DNA of 64,000 nucleotides from Neisseriaceae bacterium PsAf (GTDB taxonomy: Bacteria; Pseudomonadota; Gammaproteobacteria; Burkholderiales; Neisseriaceae). Location: NCBI GenBank assembly GCA_017114885.1, contig WNLJ01000022.1, positions 32,632 through 96,631 of the forward strand, written 5' to 3'. A program made the position numbers and the translations under genes. Shown one piece after another: positions 29,128 to 39,345 of the stretch (the first letter of the stretch is position 1; the number at the start of each line of letters is the position of its first letter). The notes beneath the pieces are model-generated. The model saw only the letters and a program-made list of their open reading frames with translations, was not told the DNA's origin and did no database searches.

Positions 29128-29353
29128 ATGAACTCATTTATAAAAATTTTGTTATGTTCTGCATTAGCTTTTCTTTTATTTGCTTGCTCATACTGGTAAA
29201 CAAGAAAAAGCTAGTTTTGAAGATGAAGAGTCTGAAGAATACATTCCCCCTCCTATTCATGATAGAGAACAAACTGTAAAAGGAAAAGATGGGAAACCTG
29301 GTTTGATAGGAAAAGATGGGGAAGATGGTCAGGATATAACTATAAAACAATAG
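29128..29353 (+). pseudogene. Broken small lipoprotein with collagen-like GXY repeats
   Basis: ATG 29128 opens a good lipoprotein signal peptide (MNSFIKILL, then LLFACS with lipobox Cys) but meets TAA at 29197 after 23 codons. The next frame runs open from about 29195 to TAG 29351. It encodes a soluble tail: KQEKASFEDEESEEY, PPPIH, then six Gly-X-Y triplets (GKDGKPGLIGKDGEDGQD). Removing one T near 29191 would join the two into a protein of about 74 residues. It is either broken or a sequence error. Confidence 0.65.
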
Positions 29354-29649
29354 GAAGATCTAGTTTTCTAAATCTACATTTGTTTCTTACTGATTCAGTA
29401 ATATTAATTTTTTGATTGCGATCATTCTAGAATCATCTCAATCAGCTAATTTTTTAATGCAATAAAATACGGATATTTTTATTTCTCTTTTAGTGACAAA
29501 GGCGCAATGGGTTTTACAGTAGATAACGATTACCTTGATAACGAAGATAAAAAGTTAAATTCAACATAATTATCATATTGCCAAATACATTGTTTTTACT
29601 TAAAATTTTTCCACCCATTCTATGGCATAGAGTTTTTGTACCGCAAAAT
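29354..29649. other. Gap with a possible gene remnant
   Basis: Before the macB stop. A short open stretch (29459-29569) reads KYGYFYFSF, DKGAMGFTVDNDYLDNEDKK, then stop. It looks protein-like but has no start codon or ribosome site. It may be the end of a lost gene. Nothing else is seen. Confidence 0.35.
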
Positions 29650-31614
29650 TTATTCTCTTGACAAAGCATCTACTGGGTCTAGTTGTGAGGCATTTTTTGC
29701 TGGAATATAACCAAATATGACACCTATCAGAGTGGCGAAAAAAACCGCAATTACAACCGAAGTCATAGAAAAAGTAAATCCAATCATACTGTCTGGATTA
29801 CTGGCAATAATTTTAATAATACCGCCCAGTAAAAAAGCCAGTAGCACACCGATAAGTCCACCCAAAAGACATAAAATGACAGATTCAATTAAAAACTGTT
29901 GTTTAATGTCTTTTTGTGTAGCACCAACCGCCATACGAATGCCTATCTCTGGTGTTCTTTCTGTTACGGAAACCAACATAATATTCATTACGCCAATACC
30001 ACCGACTAAAAGAGCGATGGAAGCCACAATTAAAATAAATAACTTAAGACCATTGGCACTGGAATTAAATTTTTGGATTTGATCATCAAGAGCAAATATC
30101 TCGAAATCTCTATTATTTCCGTGTTTGGCATAAAAATATTGGTCTACTTTTTCTTTAATATCTGGAATAGAATATCCTTTTTTCACAATCATTGAGAAAC
30201 CTGGATAGTCAGCGTTATACCCCATAAATCGAACAGATGCGGTAGTATAAGGCATATAAGCTTGTCCAGAAATACGTTGTCCATAAGATGATTTTTTTTC
30301 AACAACACCAATGATTTTCATAGGAATATTCTGAATGGACACAATTTTATCAACAGCGCTATCATGAGGAAATAATTCCTTCGCAGAATCTTCATCAATA
30401 ATGGTGACTAAAGCAGCATTATTAATTAAATTTTTATTAAATGTTCGACCTTCTAATAATTTTAAATCTTTGGCACTAATGCAATTAAAATCACAACCAG
30501 AAATATTGGTGTTCACAGACGTATTACCATATTGCATGACGCCTCTGGAACTAACATTGGGCATGACATCTTTTAAATAAGGCAGGGATTTTAGATATTG
30601 TAAATCACTTTCATTAAAGGATTTTGAAGGGGGTTGCAGATTAGTTGCGTTAAATTCCCTACCTTTAAAAATATACATAGTTCGTGCGGTTTCTTCGCCG
30701 AGGGTGCTCATGATTTTAGTGACGGTTCCATTCCCAATGGAAACCATTGAGACCACAGAAGCAATCCCAAAGATAATGCCCAGCATGGTTAAAATAGCAC
30801 GTAATTTGTTATTAGTAATGGAGCGAATCGCCATTTTATAATTTTCTTTCAGAGCACTTAATATGGCATTAATATCAATTAATTTTTTTTTGTTAGAAAT
30901 AGGTGCTATATCAGTGTCTGATATCGAGGCGGTTCTTTCATCGTTAATGACTTCCCCATCCTTAATTTCAATAATGCGTTTGGCTTGTTGTGCTAGATTT
31001 GGGTCATGAGTGACCATAATAATAGTATGACCTTGACGGTTTAAGTCATGTAGAATTTGCATGACTTCTTTACCACTTCTACTATCTAGAGCACCTGTTG
31101 GTTCGTCCGCAAAAATAACTTCACCACCATTCATCAGAGCTCTAGCGATGCTTACTCTTTGTTGTTGTCCTCCCGATAATTTGCCAGGGGTGTGATCTAA
31201 ACGTTCACCCAATCCCAACTGAGTTAATAAGCTGGTAGCTCTTTTTTTGCGTTCATCAGAAGGCATACCATAGTAGATAGCAGGCATTTCAACATTTTCT
31301 AGGGCAGTTATACCGGAAATCAGTTGATAGCGCTGAAAAATGAATCCAAAATGATTGCAGCGTAATTCAGCTAAATTATCAGGTTCTAGATTGCTAATTT
31401 CGGTTCCATAAACTTCGTAAGTCCCGGCCGAAGGCTTGTCTAAGCAACCTAATATATTCATTAAAGTTGACTTTCCAGAACCAGATTGCCCTACAATAGC
31501 AACAAAATCACCAGACTCAACTTCTAAGTTAATATTTTTTAAGATATTAACGGTCTCATCCCCTTGTTCAAAGGATCGATATAAATTATTAATTTTAATA
31601 ATAGGGGTGTTCAT
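29650..31614 (-). CDS. macB: MacB-type ABC transporter, fused ATPase and permease
   Basis: 654 residues. The ATPase part (about 1-225) has GQSGSGKSTLMN, LSGGQQQRVSIARAL and VIFADEPTGALD. A membrane helix near 275 is followed by a large periplasmic domain (about 300-530) and three C-terminal helices with PEIGIRMAVGAT. This is the MacB mechanotransmission layout, which pushes macrolides, peptides or outer-membrane-bound lipoproteins through a TolC channel. It starts 18 bases after macA. No tolC gene lies beside them. Confidence 0.95.
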   Translation of the reverse strand: MNTPIIKINNLYRSFEQGDETVNILKNINLEVESGDFVAIVGQSGSGKSTLMNILGCLDKPSAGTYEVYGTEISNLEPDNLAELRCNHFGFIFQRYQLISGITALENVEMPAIYYGMPSDERKKRATSLLTQLGLGERLDHTPGKLSGGQQQRVSIARALMNGGEVIFADEPTGALDSRSGKEVMQILHDLNRQGHTIIMVTHDPNLAQQAKRIIEIKDGEVINDERTASISDTDIAPISNKKKLIDINAILSALKENYKMAIRSITNNKLRAILTMLGIIFGIASVVSMVSIGNGTVTKIMSTLGEETARTMYIFKGREFNATNLQPPSKSFNESDLQYLKSLPYLKDVMPNVSSRGVMQYGNTSVNTNISGCDFNCISAKDLKLLEGRTFNKNLINNAALVTIIDEDSAKELFPHDSAVDKIVSIQNIPMKIIGVVEKKSSYGQRISGQAYMPYTTASVRFMGYNADYPGFSMIVKKGYSIPDIKEKVDQYFYAKHGNNRDFEIFALDDQIQKFNSSANGLKLFILIVASIALLVGGIGVMNIMLVSVTERTPEIGIRMAVGATQKDIKQQFLIESVILCLLGGLIGVLLAFLLGGIIKIIASNPDSMIGFTFSMTSVVIAVFFATLIGVIFGYIPAKNASQLDPVDALSRE

Positions 31615-31632
31615 TCATTACCTTATAACTTT

Positions 31633-32793
31633 TTATTCAAGATCAACAGATTCTTTCAGAACCGTGTCTCCTTCTTTTAACCCTGATAAAATTTCTGTTT
31701 TTATGTTGTTGGTAAAGCCGGTTTGAATTTCCTGTATTTTTTCCTTACCTTTTGAGTCTATTAAAGTGACATATTTTTTATCATCTTTTTCAGTTATGGC
31801 GCTATTTGAAATCGCGATGACATTTTTTCTTTCTTCGGTGATAATATGCACAGTAGCTCTCATATCAATTCTGAAATTTTCGTCAACCTCATTCACAATT
31901 AAGGTGGTGTAGTAGTAAGTTGAAGCCGTGCTATTTGTTTTATCAGAAACATAAGTAGGTGCAGGATGCACAATTTCAACTTCAGAGGGATATTCTTTAC
32001 TGTTGTTTCCTACCACTGTAAAAGTCGCTCTTTGACCGGGTTTAATATTATAAATATCAGCTTCGGATACTTGTGCTTTGATGGTCATTTTATCCATCTG
32101 AGCAATGGTCGCGATGGTAGGAGTGTTATAACCAGCAGTTAAAGTTTGTCCTACTTCTACGGGTAAAGAGACAATTACACCAGACATAGGTGCAACGATT
32201 TTGGCGTAAGAGAAATTTTTGGTCATGTTATCAACATCTAATTTGGCTTGATTGACCTTAGTCTTAGCTTGAATAACATTGTTGGATGTTTCTTTATAAA
32301 GGGTAAGATATTTGTCATATTCTGCTCGAGAAGTTGCTCCATTTTTATACAGCATGCTGTAACTATTTAAGTCGGATTTAGCTACAGCGAGTTTTCTTTC
32401 TAGGGAACTAAGATCTGCTTGAGCAGAAACTAAGGTATTTTTTGCTTTATCTAAGTTATTTTGTTGTACAGTCGGATCTAATTCAGCGATGAGTTGGCCC
32501 TTTTCAACTTTGTCTCCCACATCAATATAAAGGTTTTGAATTTCTCCTGTTACTTGGGCACCAACAGTTGTCTCCTTGTAGGGTCTTAACTGACCAGAGG
32601 TGATGACTTCAGCAACAATATCTTGTCTCTCTACTTTTTCTGAAATAGTTTGAGTGTTTGGTTTGGAGTCAATACTTGCAAATAAAAGATATATAATTAT
32701 CAAAAACAGAATGATAGAAAAGATAATAATTCGTTTTTTAGTAAAAAATCTTTTGGTCTTACTTTTAGGTTTGTCTATTTCAATGGTTGCCAT
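31633..32793 (-). CDS. macA: MacA-type periplasmic adaptor protein
   Basis: 386 residues, partner of MacB. One N-terminal membrane helix (about 20-42) follows a Lys-rich start. The biotinyl-lipoyl domain shows GAQVTGEIQNLYIDVGDKVEKGQLIAELDP, split by a coiled-coil hairpin (about 110-200, LDKAKNTLVSAQADLSSLERKL), then the beta-barrel with KAQVSEADIYNIKPGQRA. It is the first gene of the pair and sets the promoter in the 240-base gap upstream. Confidence 0.94.
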   Translation of the reverse strand: MATIEIDKPKSKTKRFFTKKRIIIFSIILFLIIIYLLFASIDSKPNTQTISEKVERQDIVAEVITSGQLRPYKETTVGAQVTGEIQNLYIDVGDKVEKGQLIAELDPTVQQNNLDKAKNTLVSAQADLSSLERKLAVAKSDLNSYSMLYKNGATSRAEYDKYLTLYKETSNNVIQAKTKVNQAKLDVDNMTKNFSYAKIVAPMSGVIVSLPVEVGQTLTAGYNTPTIATIAQMDKMTIKAQVSEADIYNIKPGQRATFTVVGNNSKEYPSEVEIVHPAPTYVSDKTNSTASTYYYTTLIVNEVDENFRIDMRATVHIITEERKNVIAISNSAITEKDDKKYVTLIDSKGKEKIQEIQTGFTNNIKTEILSGLKEGDTVLKESVDLE

Positions 32794-33033
32794 ATGTACT
32801 CAATTCATTTCATTAGTTGATAAGCAATATTTTAGTGAACCTAATAATTAAAAGGGTAAATTATTGGTAATTTGTATATTTTTCACACACTTTTACTTAT
32901 AGTCAATATTTATTAAAATTTTTTAAAATTTAAAACTAATTGATTTTAACAGTCATTGTTTTTATGTCAAAATAGATTTGATATTAAATATTAAAAATAG
33001 TTCACGATATCATCATATTAAGAAGGATTTAAT

Positions 33034-33381
33034 ATGTGGAAAAAGGTGTTAACTTATATTTTTTTGTCTTTGTTGTCTTTTAATTGCGTATTAGCGGCGG
33101 TGAATATTAATACGGCAACACAAAAAGAGTTAGAGACTTTAGCAGGTATTGGTCCAGTTAAAGCCAAGGCTATTATTAACTATCGCCGCCAAAATGGCGA
33201 TTTCATGAGTGTCAAAGAGATAATGAATGTTCCAGGAATAGGAGAAAAAACCTATTTACAAAATGTTAACCAACTATCCATCACAATGCCAACAAGTACT
33301 GATAAAAATAACAAACAACAGACTAAAACGAAAAAAATTAAATATATTTATCTAGAAACTAAAGATAAAGAATTGCATTAA
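33034..33381 (+). CDS. comEA: ComEA-family helix-hairpin-helix DNA-binding protein
   Basis: 115 residues. The N-terminal signal peptide (about 1-22, ending CVLAA) exports it. The helix-hairpin-helix core is VNINTATQKELETLAGIGPVKAKAIINYR followed by PGIGEKTYLQNV. ComEA proteins bind incoming DNA in the periplasm during natural transformation. The protein adds a Lys-rich tail (about 85-115). AAGGA lies eight bases before the ATG. No other competence genes are nearby, so a role in uptake is inferred from the family. Confidence 0.9.
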   Translation: MWKKVLTYIFLSLLSFNCVLAAVNINTATQKELETLAGIGPVKAKAIINYRRQNGDFMSVKEIMNVPGIGEKTYLQNVNQLSITMPTSTDKNNKQQTKTKKIKYIYLETKDKELH

Positions 33382-33406
33382 AGTACATACGTAGAGGAGA
33401 GAAGAA

Positions 33407-33616
33407 ATGAAAAAAGAAAATCTTTTGGGATTATTAATATTGTGTTCCATGGGTTATGTTAATGCAGATAGCCGAGCGGTATCCGATGCATCAATTTTCA
33501 ATGAAGAATGCTTTTTAGGCACCATTGGTATCGATAATGAGAAATGTTTGATTAATATCTCATCATTGAAAGTTCCGATTCAACCCGTAACTGAAAATAA
33601 AAAAGAGGACGAATAA
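33407..33616 (+). CDS. Small secreted protein of unknown function downstream of comEA
   Basis: 69 residues. It has a signal peptide (MKKENLLGLLILCSMGYVNA) with likely cleavage after Ala20, then a short mature region with two Cys (EECFLG and EKCLIN) that could form a disulfide, and an acidic tail ending KKEDE. AGGAGAG eight bases upstream of the ATG strongly supports translation. It is 25 bases after comEA and probably cotranscribed. I do not recognise the family. Confidence 0.7.
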   Translation: MKKENLLGLLILCSMGYVNADSRAVSDASIFNEECFLGTIGIDNEKCLINISSLKVPIQPVTENKKEDE

Positions 33617-33619
33617 TTT

Positions 33620-35316
33620 TTATGGAGATTTAATCCAGGCCTCAAAAGTATTTTCGTCAATAACTTTGAGTGTTGTTTCTTTTGCTACTTGATTGTCTGT
33701 TTTAATACGAGTTTTATGTAGCATTTGGTCTCTGAAGTAGTGCAGGGTTATTTTTTTACCTGGCAGTGTGTTTGACCAGATTGTCTCGAAATTAGTAAAT
33801 GAAAAGTGATTGATGGCAACGATAAGATCGCCTGGATTAAGTCCTGCTTTTTCAGCATGGCCATTGTTGAGAATTTGCTTTATTTCTAAACCTGCATCTT
33901 TGACTAAAAAACAGCGCCAAAGGCAAGGTTGTGATGTTCTATTTCTTGCAGCTCGACTCCTATGTGTGCAAAAGATTCTTGTAGGGGAAGTGGTGTTGTT
34001 TGATAAACGTAGCTATTTAAAAAATCAGATACATCTATACTGGTTAATTGAAGTATTTTTGTTGGCCAATCATTTTCAGTTAAACCTTGCTGGGAAGATA
34101 AATAATCTTGATATAAATATCGCATAACGTCATTTAAGGAGCACTTTCCTTGGCTTTTTTGACATAAATAAATATCTAAGCAAAAGGCAAACAATGCTCC
34201 TTTTTTATAGTAACTGACAATAGAATTCCAGTTGTTTTCATCTTGTTTGTAGTATTTCGTCCAAGCATTAAAACTTGATTGTGCTAGCGTTTGTTTTTCA
34301 TGACCTTTTTGTTGATAAATATCATCAATATTTTTAGCCATAAGAGATAAATATTTTTTTGAAGAAATAAGGCCTGCTTTTAATAAGAAAAAATCATCAT
34401 AAAAAGAGGTAATCCCCTCAAAAGCCCACAGCTGATTAGTATAATTTTCTTTTTCTAAATCATATGGTTGAAATATTTTTGGTTTAATGGTTTTTACATT
34501 CCAAGCATGAAAATATTCATGGCTAAATAAGCCCAGAAGATTGGTATAGTTACTGTCATCTTTATTTTGGTAAACATTCTTTCGCAATGGTTAAAGAACT
34601 TGAGTTTCGATGTTCTAAACCACCATAACTATTGTGTTGCATATGTAGTAAAAAGATATAACTTGAAAATGGTGCATTTTGGAAAAAATCAATTTCCGTT
34701 TCGCAGATTTTTTGAATATCTTGCTTTAGCCTTGCTTTATCAAATTCGTAGTAATTTCCAGATAAGATAATTTGGTGAGAGATATTATTGGCAGTAAATT
34801 CGATGCACTCAAAAATTCCTAGTTCGAAAGGATAATCAATACAGGCTTGAAATGATTCCGCTTGAAATTTTAAAGGACTGATTTCAGGCATATTGGTAGC
34901 GATTTTCCAATTGGTGGGTAATTCTTTAAAAGTAACTTGATGAGGAGCATGATCATAACCAATTACGGAAAATAAAATTGCAGCACCGTCAAAAAACCCC
35001 TTTCGTTATTGAGAAAACTCGCTCTGACAGAGGTGTCAAAGGCATAAATCAAGTATTCAATTGTAATTGCACCCTGAATAGCCTCGGTTTGCCATGAATT
35101 TTTATTGAGTTGCGTTAAAGAGATGTCTTGGCTGTCGTGCTGGGCTTTTATGGTGACAACATGTTTGGCAAAGTCTATTATCATATAACTGCCAGGTGTC
35201 CAATTCGCCAATGAGACAGTTGCTGGTTTTTTTTCCTGTTGTTGAAAAGTAAGTTCTATTTTCCAGAGATGTTGGTGTTTTAATTCGGTTGATATTGTAT
35301 AAGTAAGCATATTCAC
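33620..35316 (-). pseudogene. M61 glycyl aminopeptidase pseudogene (three frameshifts)
   Basis: Four pieces in different frames add up to a full M61 peptidase of about 565 residues. Piece 1 starts MNMLTYTISTELKHQHLWKIEL and reaches NNERGFL. Piece 2 continues with WKIATNMPEISPL and YGGLEHRNSSSL. Piece 3 holds the zinc motif HEYFHAWNVK and GALFAFCLDIYL. Piece 4 is a PDZ domain (GHAEKAGLNPGDLIVAINH) ending EAWIKSP at TAA 33620. The breaks are near 34998 (T run), 34570 (A run) and 33906 (T run), each repaired by adding one base. The catalytic motif is intact but no single product can be made. Confidence 0.88.
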
Positions 35317-35464
35317 ATGATATTAACTATAAACGTGTTACATTATAGTGCTTAATAAATACAAAGTATTCAACTTTCAGTTATAGTTAACATAAAAATA
35401 ATTTATTAATAGGATTTCAGTTAAAATGTAGGCAATTATTGGCAAAATTTTAGGAAAGCTAATT

Positions 35465-36772
35465 ATGGATGATAATATTTTAAAGGTTAATGTTTTTTTT
35501 GATGGCACGGCTAATAACCAATTAAATTCAGAAATAAAAGATAAAAACTCGTTTAGTTACAAGGTAACACCGAGTAACATAGCTTTGTTGTATCAAAACA
35601 TTCAAGCAAATCAAACGTCTGAATTAAATATTTATGTAGAAGGTGTTGGAACAAAGGCTGGTGAAGAAGACAGTTTAATTGGTTGTTTGTTGGGTACGGG
35701 CAAATCAGGCATTGTGAGTAAAGCCGAAAAAACATTTTTAGAAATTCAAAAACAATATTTAAAGCAATTAAAATTAAAAGCACCTTCAAAAATTAGCCTA
35801 AATGTATTTGGGTTTAGTCGGGGAGCTGCAGCTGCAAGATATTTTGCCTATGTAGCTAAAACAAAACCTGAAAATTTTGTGGGTTGGAAGCTCACGTCTG
35901 ACGATGTGAATATCAATTTTGTTGGTTTATTTGATACTGTGCCTGGCTATGTTGCATTGTATGATGAGAGTGAGCACCCAGCTAAAAATCTTTTAGAATT
36001 ATTGGGCGATTTTAATCAAGACGCAACTTTAGGTTTAAACACGCTATTAAATAATTTAACACAGGAGAGTACTACAGAGAAACTGAATCAAGAATTAGGA
36101 TCGATTGCAGATCATGTTTTTCAAATAACAGCTAAAAATGAATACAGAATCGGATTTGCTGTAACGAATATAGATAGCTCTCTAGAAAATAAAACAGGGT
36201 ATGAATTAGTCATGCCCGGTTCTCATACTGATATTGGGGGAAGTTTTATATTTAGTAATCAGGAGACATTTAAGTATACTCAATACTCTTATGATCCTGA
36301 TGGCGAGCCTAGATTAGTCAATCATCTTAAACAATGGTTAGTGGAAAATAACTGGTATCAGGATGAAGAGCTTGCCTCAACCTCAGAGAATGTTCAGTCT
36401 TTTCCAGGAGGGTGCATAACGACTCTAAAAGGAAGTAGAACGTTAGAAAGTAACGAATATCATAAGATTAGTTTACACATTATGGCCAAGATAGCTAATG
36501 AGTTTATGGGTAATTGTTTTAATTTGCTGGGCAAAGAGTTTAGGATTGATAATAACGAAATTAGAAACCAATTGGATTGGTTTGTTAAAGGTTCTTTTAA
36601 AAAAGAAAATTGGGGACATCAAATAGAATTGGATTTCCCAGATCAAGAAACAAGCCAAAAATTTGCGCGAAAATTTTTACATTTTTCAGCAGATGGGGTA
36701 TTTCCTTTTGTATCAAGTGCATTGCTTGACATTATTACTGGAGCACCTAAACGTATTATTAATAAGGGCTAA
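35465..36772 (+). CDS. DUF2235 alpha/beta hydrolase (Tle1-like phospholipase family)
   Basis: 435 residues, no signal peptide. It has the DUF2235 layout: VNVFFDGTANNQ at the start, VEGVGTKAG, the nucleophile elbow GFSRGAAAARYF (about 116), GLFDTVPG with a likely Asp (about 156) and PGSHTDIGGS with a likely His (about 252). Members include Tle1 phospholipases delivered by type VI secretion, but the family is wide. No vgrG, PAAR or immunity gene adjoins it here. AGGAAAG precedes the ATG. It lies directly after the dead M61 gene, divergent from it. Confidence 0.85.
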   Translation: MDDNILKVNVFFDGTANNQLNSEIKDKNSFSYKVTPSNIALLYQNIQANQTSELNIYVEGVGTKAGEEDSLIGCLLGTGKSGIVSKAEKTFLEIQKQYLKQLKLKAPSKISLNVFGFSRGAAAARYFAYVAKTKPENFVGWKLTSDDVNINFVGLFDTVPGYVALYDESEHPAKNLLELLGDFNQDATLGLNTLLNNLTQESTTEKLNQELGSIADHVFQITAKNEYRIGFAVTNIDSSLENKTGYELVMPGSHTDIGGSFIFSNQETFKYTQYSYDPDGEPRLVNHLKQWLVENNWYQDEELASTSENVQSFPGGCITTLKGSRTLESNEYHKISLHIMAKIANEFMGNCFNLLGKEFRIDNNEIRNQLDWFVKGSFKKENWGHQIELDFPDQETSQKFARKFLHFSADGVFPFVSSALLDIITGAPKRIINKG

Positions 36773-37043
36773 TTATTATTGAGATTAATAATGATGAGCT
36801 ATTGTAGGACGGACTAATGGGATTAGATAAGTTAAAGTGAAACTAAGCACAGTAGAACAAATGGTTGAAAAAATACAAAAATCTTACTGAGAGGTTAGTT
36901 TTGGCTTTTATTTTGGCGTTTATTGGTGTTAAGTTACACTAAATAATGGTAGAATGATGGCGTTTTTTTATACCATATTTTTAATATGCTGTAATGATCT
37001 AAACTTAAACACACACAATACAAAAAATCTTGGAGTATTCATC

Positions 37044-39326
37044 ATGGATGAAAATTTAAAAAAAGCAGCGTTAGAGTTTCATGAATATTTAAGGCCTGGG
37101 AAAATTCAAGTAACACCGACTAAGCCTTTGGCCACTCAATATGATTTATCTTTAGCGTATTCTCCTGGCGTTGCTGCACCATGTATGGAAATTTACAATG
37201 ACCCTGCCTTGGCTTCAAAATATACAGCTAGAGGGAACTTAGTTGCTGTTGTCTCTAATGGTACAGCGGTGTTGGGGTTAGGAAATATTGGTCCCTTGGC
37301 AGGCAAACCTGTCATGGAAGGCAAAGGGGTTTTATTTAAGAAATTTGCAGGCATTGATGTTTTTGATATTGAGATTGATGAAACAGATCCTGACAAAATT
37401 GTGGATATTGTTGCTTCTCTAGAACCTACTTTTGGAGGCATTAACTTAGAAGACATTAAAGCACCCGAATGCTTTTATATTGAACAAAAACTACGTGAAA
37501 AAATGAATATTCCAGTGTTTCATGATGATCAACATGGAACCGCAATTATTACGGCAGCTGCTATTATTAACTCGTTGGAAGTCGTCAAAAAAAATATTGA
37601 AGACGTTAAATTAGTGTGTTCAGGCGCAGGAGCCGCTGCTATAGCTTGTTTGGATTTATTGGTTGCGTTAGGTTTAGATAAAAAGAACGTTATTGTATGT
37701 GATTCTAAAGGAGTTATTTACCAAGGTCGTGGAAAACTTGATCCATCTAAAGAAAGATACCAAGTAGCGGATACAGGTAAAAGGACATTAGAAGATGCTA
37801 TGCCAGGTGCGGATATATTTTTGGGATTATCTGGACCAGATGTTTTAACACCTGAAATGCTAAAGGGAATGAATGAAAAACCGATTATTATGGCATTGGC
37901 GAATCCTCAACCTGAAATTTGGCCACCTTTAGCTAAAGAAGTTAGACCTGATGTTATCATTGGTACAGGTCGTTCAGATTTTCCCAATCAAGTGAATAAT
38001 GTTTTGTGTTTTCCCTTTCTATTTAGAGGGGCGTTAGATGTGGGAGCTACCAGCATAAATGAACAAATGAAAGTAGCCTGTGTGCATGCCATTGCTGGGT
38101 TAGCAAAAGCCGAAAAAAATGATTTAGTGCGTAATGCAGTAGGGAATAAAGATTTAACTTTCGGTCCTGAATACGTTATTCCATCTCCTTTTGATCCAAG
38201 ACTGATTGTAAGAATTGCACCTGCAGTAGCAAAAGCAGCCATGGATTCAGGCGTGGCAACTCGTCCAATTGAAGATTTCGATGCTTATATTAATTCTTTG
38301 ACGCAATATGTGTATAAAACTAATTTATTCATGCGGCCTATTTTTGCAAAAGCAAAACAAGATAAAAAACGTGTAGTTATTTGTGATGGAGAAGAAGAAA
38401 GAGTCTTGCATGCAGTGAATACTATTGTATCTTCTGGTTTATGTGAGCCGATTTTGGTTGGACGCAAAAGTGCTATAGAAAAAAAACTAGCAGACTTAGG
38501 CATCAAATTAAAAATAGGTGAAGATTTTGAAGTTTTCAACGGTGATGAAGATCCTAGGTATGAAGATTATTGTGAGACCTACTATCAAATAGGTAAAAGA
38601 CAAGGTATTACTTGTTCTATGTCTAGGCAAAGACTATTGAATGCACCTACCTTAGTCGGAGCATTAATGTTGTATAAAAACGATGCAGATGCCTTGGTTT
38701 GTGGAACGGTGGGACCATTTAAAGAACACTTTAAGATACTAGAGCAGATTATTGGGTATGATAATCCGGAAAAAATTGCTTGCGCAATGAATGCATTAAT
38801 TTTATCGCAGGGCAATATTTTTATAGCTGATACTTATGTGAATGATAATCCTGATTATAAGCAAATAGCGAGAATTACAGAATTGGCTAGTAAAGAAATG
38901 CTAAGGTTTGGTATTAAACCGAAAGCAGCACTGTTAGCCAATACCAACTTCGGTTCTATGCAAACCGAAGTTGGAGAGAAAATGGCCAAGGCTCTGGAAA
39001 TTATCCATGAAAGATGCCCAGATTTAGAGGTAGATGGTGAAATGCAAGGGGATGTTGCCTTAGTGGAAGACATGAGAATGAGTATTATGCCAGATACTAC
39101 CTTAACATCAGGGGCTGCTAATTTATTAGTGATGCCGAATGTGTTTGCTGCCAATATTAGTTATAACCTGTTGCGAGTTTCTGCCTCTGATGGGGTAACC
39201 ATAGGACCTATTTTAATGGGGATGGCCAAACCTTGTCACATAGTAACACCTATTTCTTCAACTAGGAGAATTGTGAATTTATGCGCTATTGCAGCAGTTG
39301 ATGCACAACGAGCTGCCGATAAATAA
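37044..39326 (+). CDS. maeB: NADP-dependent malic enzyme, MaeB type
   Basis: 760 residues. Decarboxylates malate to pyruvate, giving NADPH. The N-terminal malic domain has [35 protein letters not shown] and the nucleotide fold [13 protein letters not shown]. From about residue 430 a phosphotransacetylase-like domain follows, as in all MaeB proteins; it is regulatory and not an active PTA. I start it at ATG 37044 with TTGGAG upstream; the frame is open 90 bases further up without meaning. Confidence 0.96.
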   Translation: MDENLKKAALEFHEYLRPGKIQVTPTKPLATQYDLSLAYSPGVAAPCMEIYNDPALASKYTARGNLVAVVSNGTAVLGLGNIGPLAGKPVMEGKGVLFKKFAGIDVFDIEIDETDPDKIVDIVASLEPTFGGINLEDIKAPECFYIEQKLREKMNIPVFHDDQHGTAIITAAAIINSLEVVKKNIEDVKLVCSGAGAAAIACLDLLVALGLDKKNVIVCDSKGVIYQGRGKLDPSKERYQVADTGKRTLEDAMPGADIFLGLSGPDVLTPEMLKGMNEKPIIMALANPQPEIWPPLAKEVRPDVIIGTGRSDFPNQVNNVLCFPFLFRGALDVGATSINEQMKVACVHAIAGLAKAEKNDLVRNAVGNKDLTFGPEYVIPSPFDPRLIVRIAPAVAKAAMDSGVATRPIEDFDAYINSLTQYVYKTNLFMRPIFAKAKQDKKRVVICDGEEERVLHAVNTIVSSGLCEPILVGRKSAIEKKLADLGIKLKIGEDFEVFNGDEDPRYEDYCETYYQIGKRQGITCSMSRQRLLNAPTLVGALMLYKNDADALVCGTVGPFKEHFKILEQIIGYDNPEKIACAMNALILSQGNIFIADTYVNDNPDYKQIARITELASKEMLRFGIKPKAALLANTNFGSMQTEVGEKMAKALEIIHERCPDLEVDGEMQGDVALVEDMRMSIMPDTTLTSGAANLLVMPNVFAANISYNLLRVSASDGVTIGPILMGMAKPCHIVTPISSTRRIVNLCAIAAVDAQRAADK

Positions 39327-39345
39327 AGAGAAAGAGCACAAGAAC

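Noticed and set aside
29138..29350. 70-codon minus-strand frame
   Set aside because: Phe-rich antisense of the broken collagen-like lipoprotein; the plus strand has a convincing signal peptide and lipobox.
29717..30082. 121-codon plus-strand frame inside macB
   Set aside because: Antisense to the conserved MacB permease C-terminus; low-complexity Ile/Thr/Pro composition.
36773..37043. Possible small gene after the DUF2235 hydrolase (a short hydrophobic frame ending near 36942)
   Set aside because: No start codon with a ribosome site and only about 25 codons; at most a remnant.
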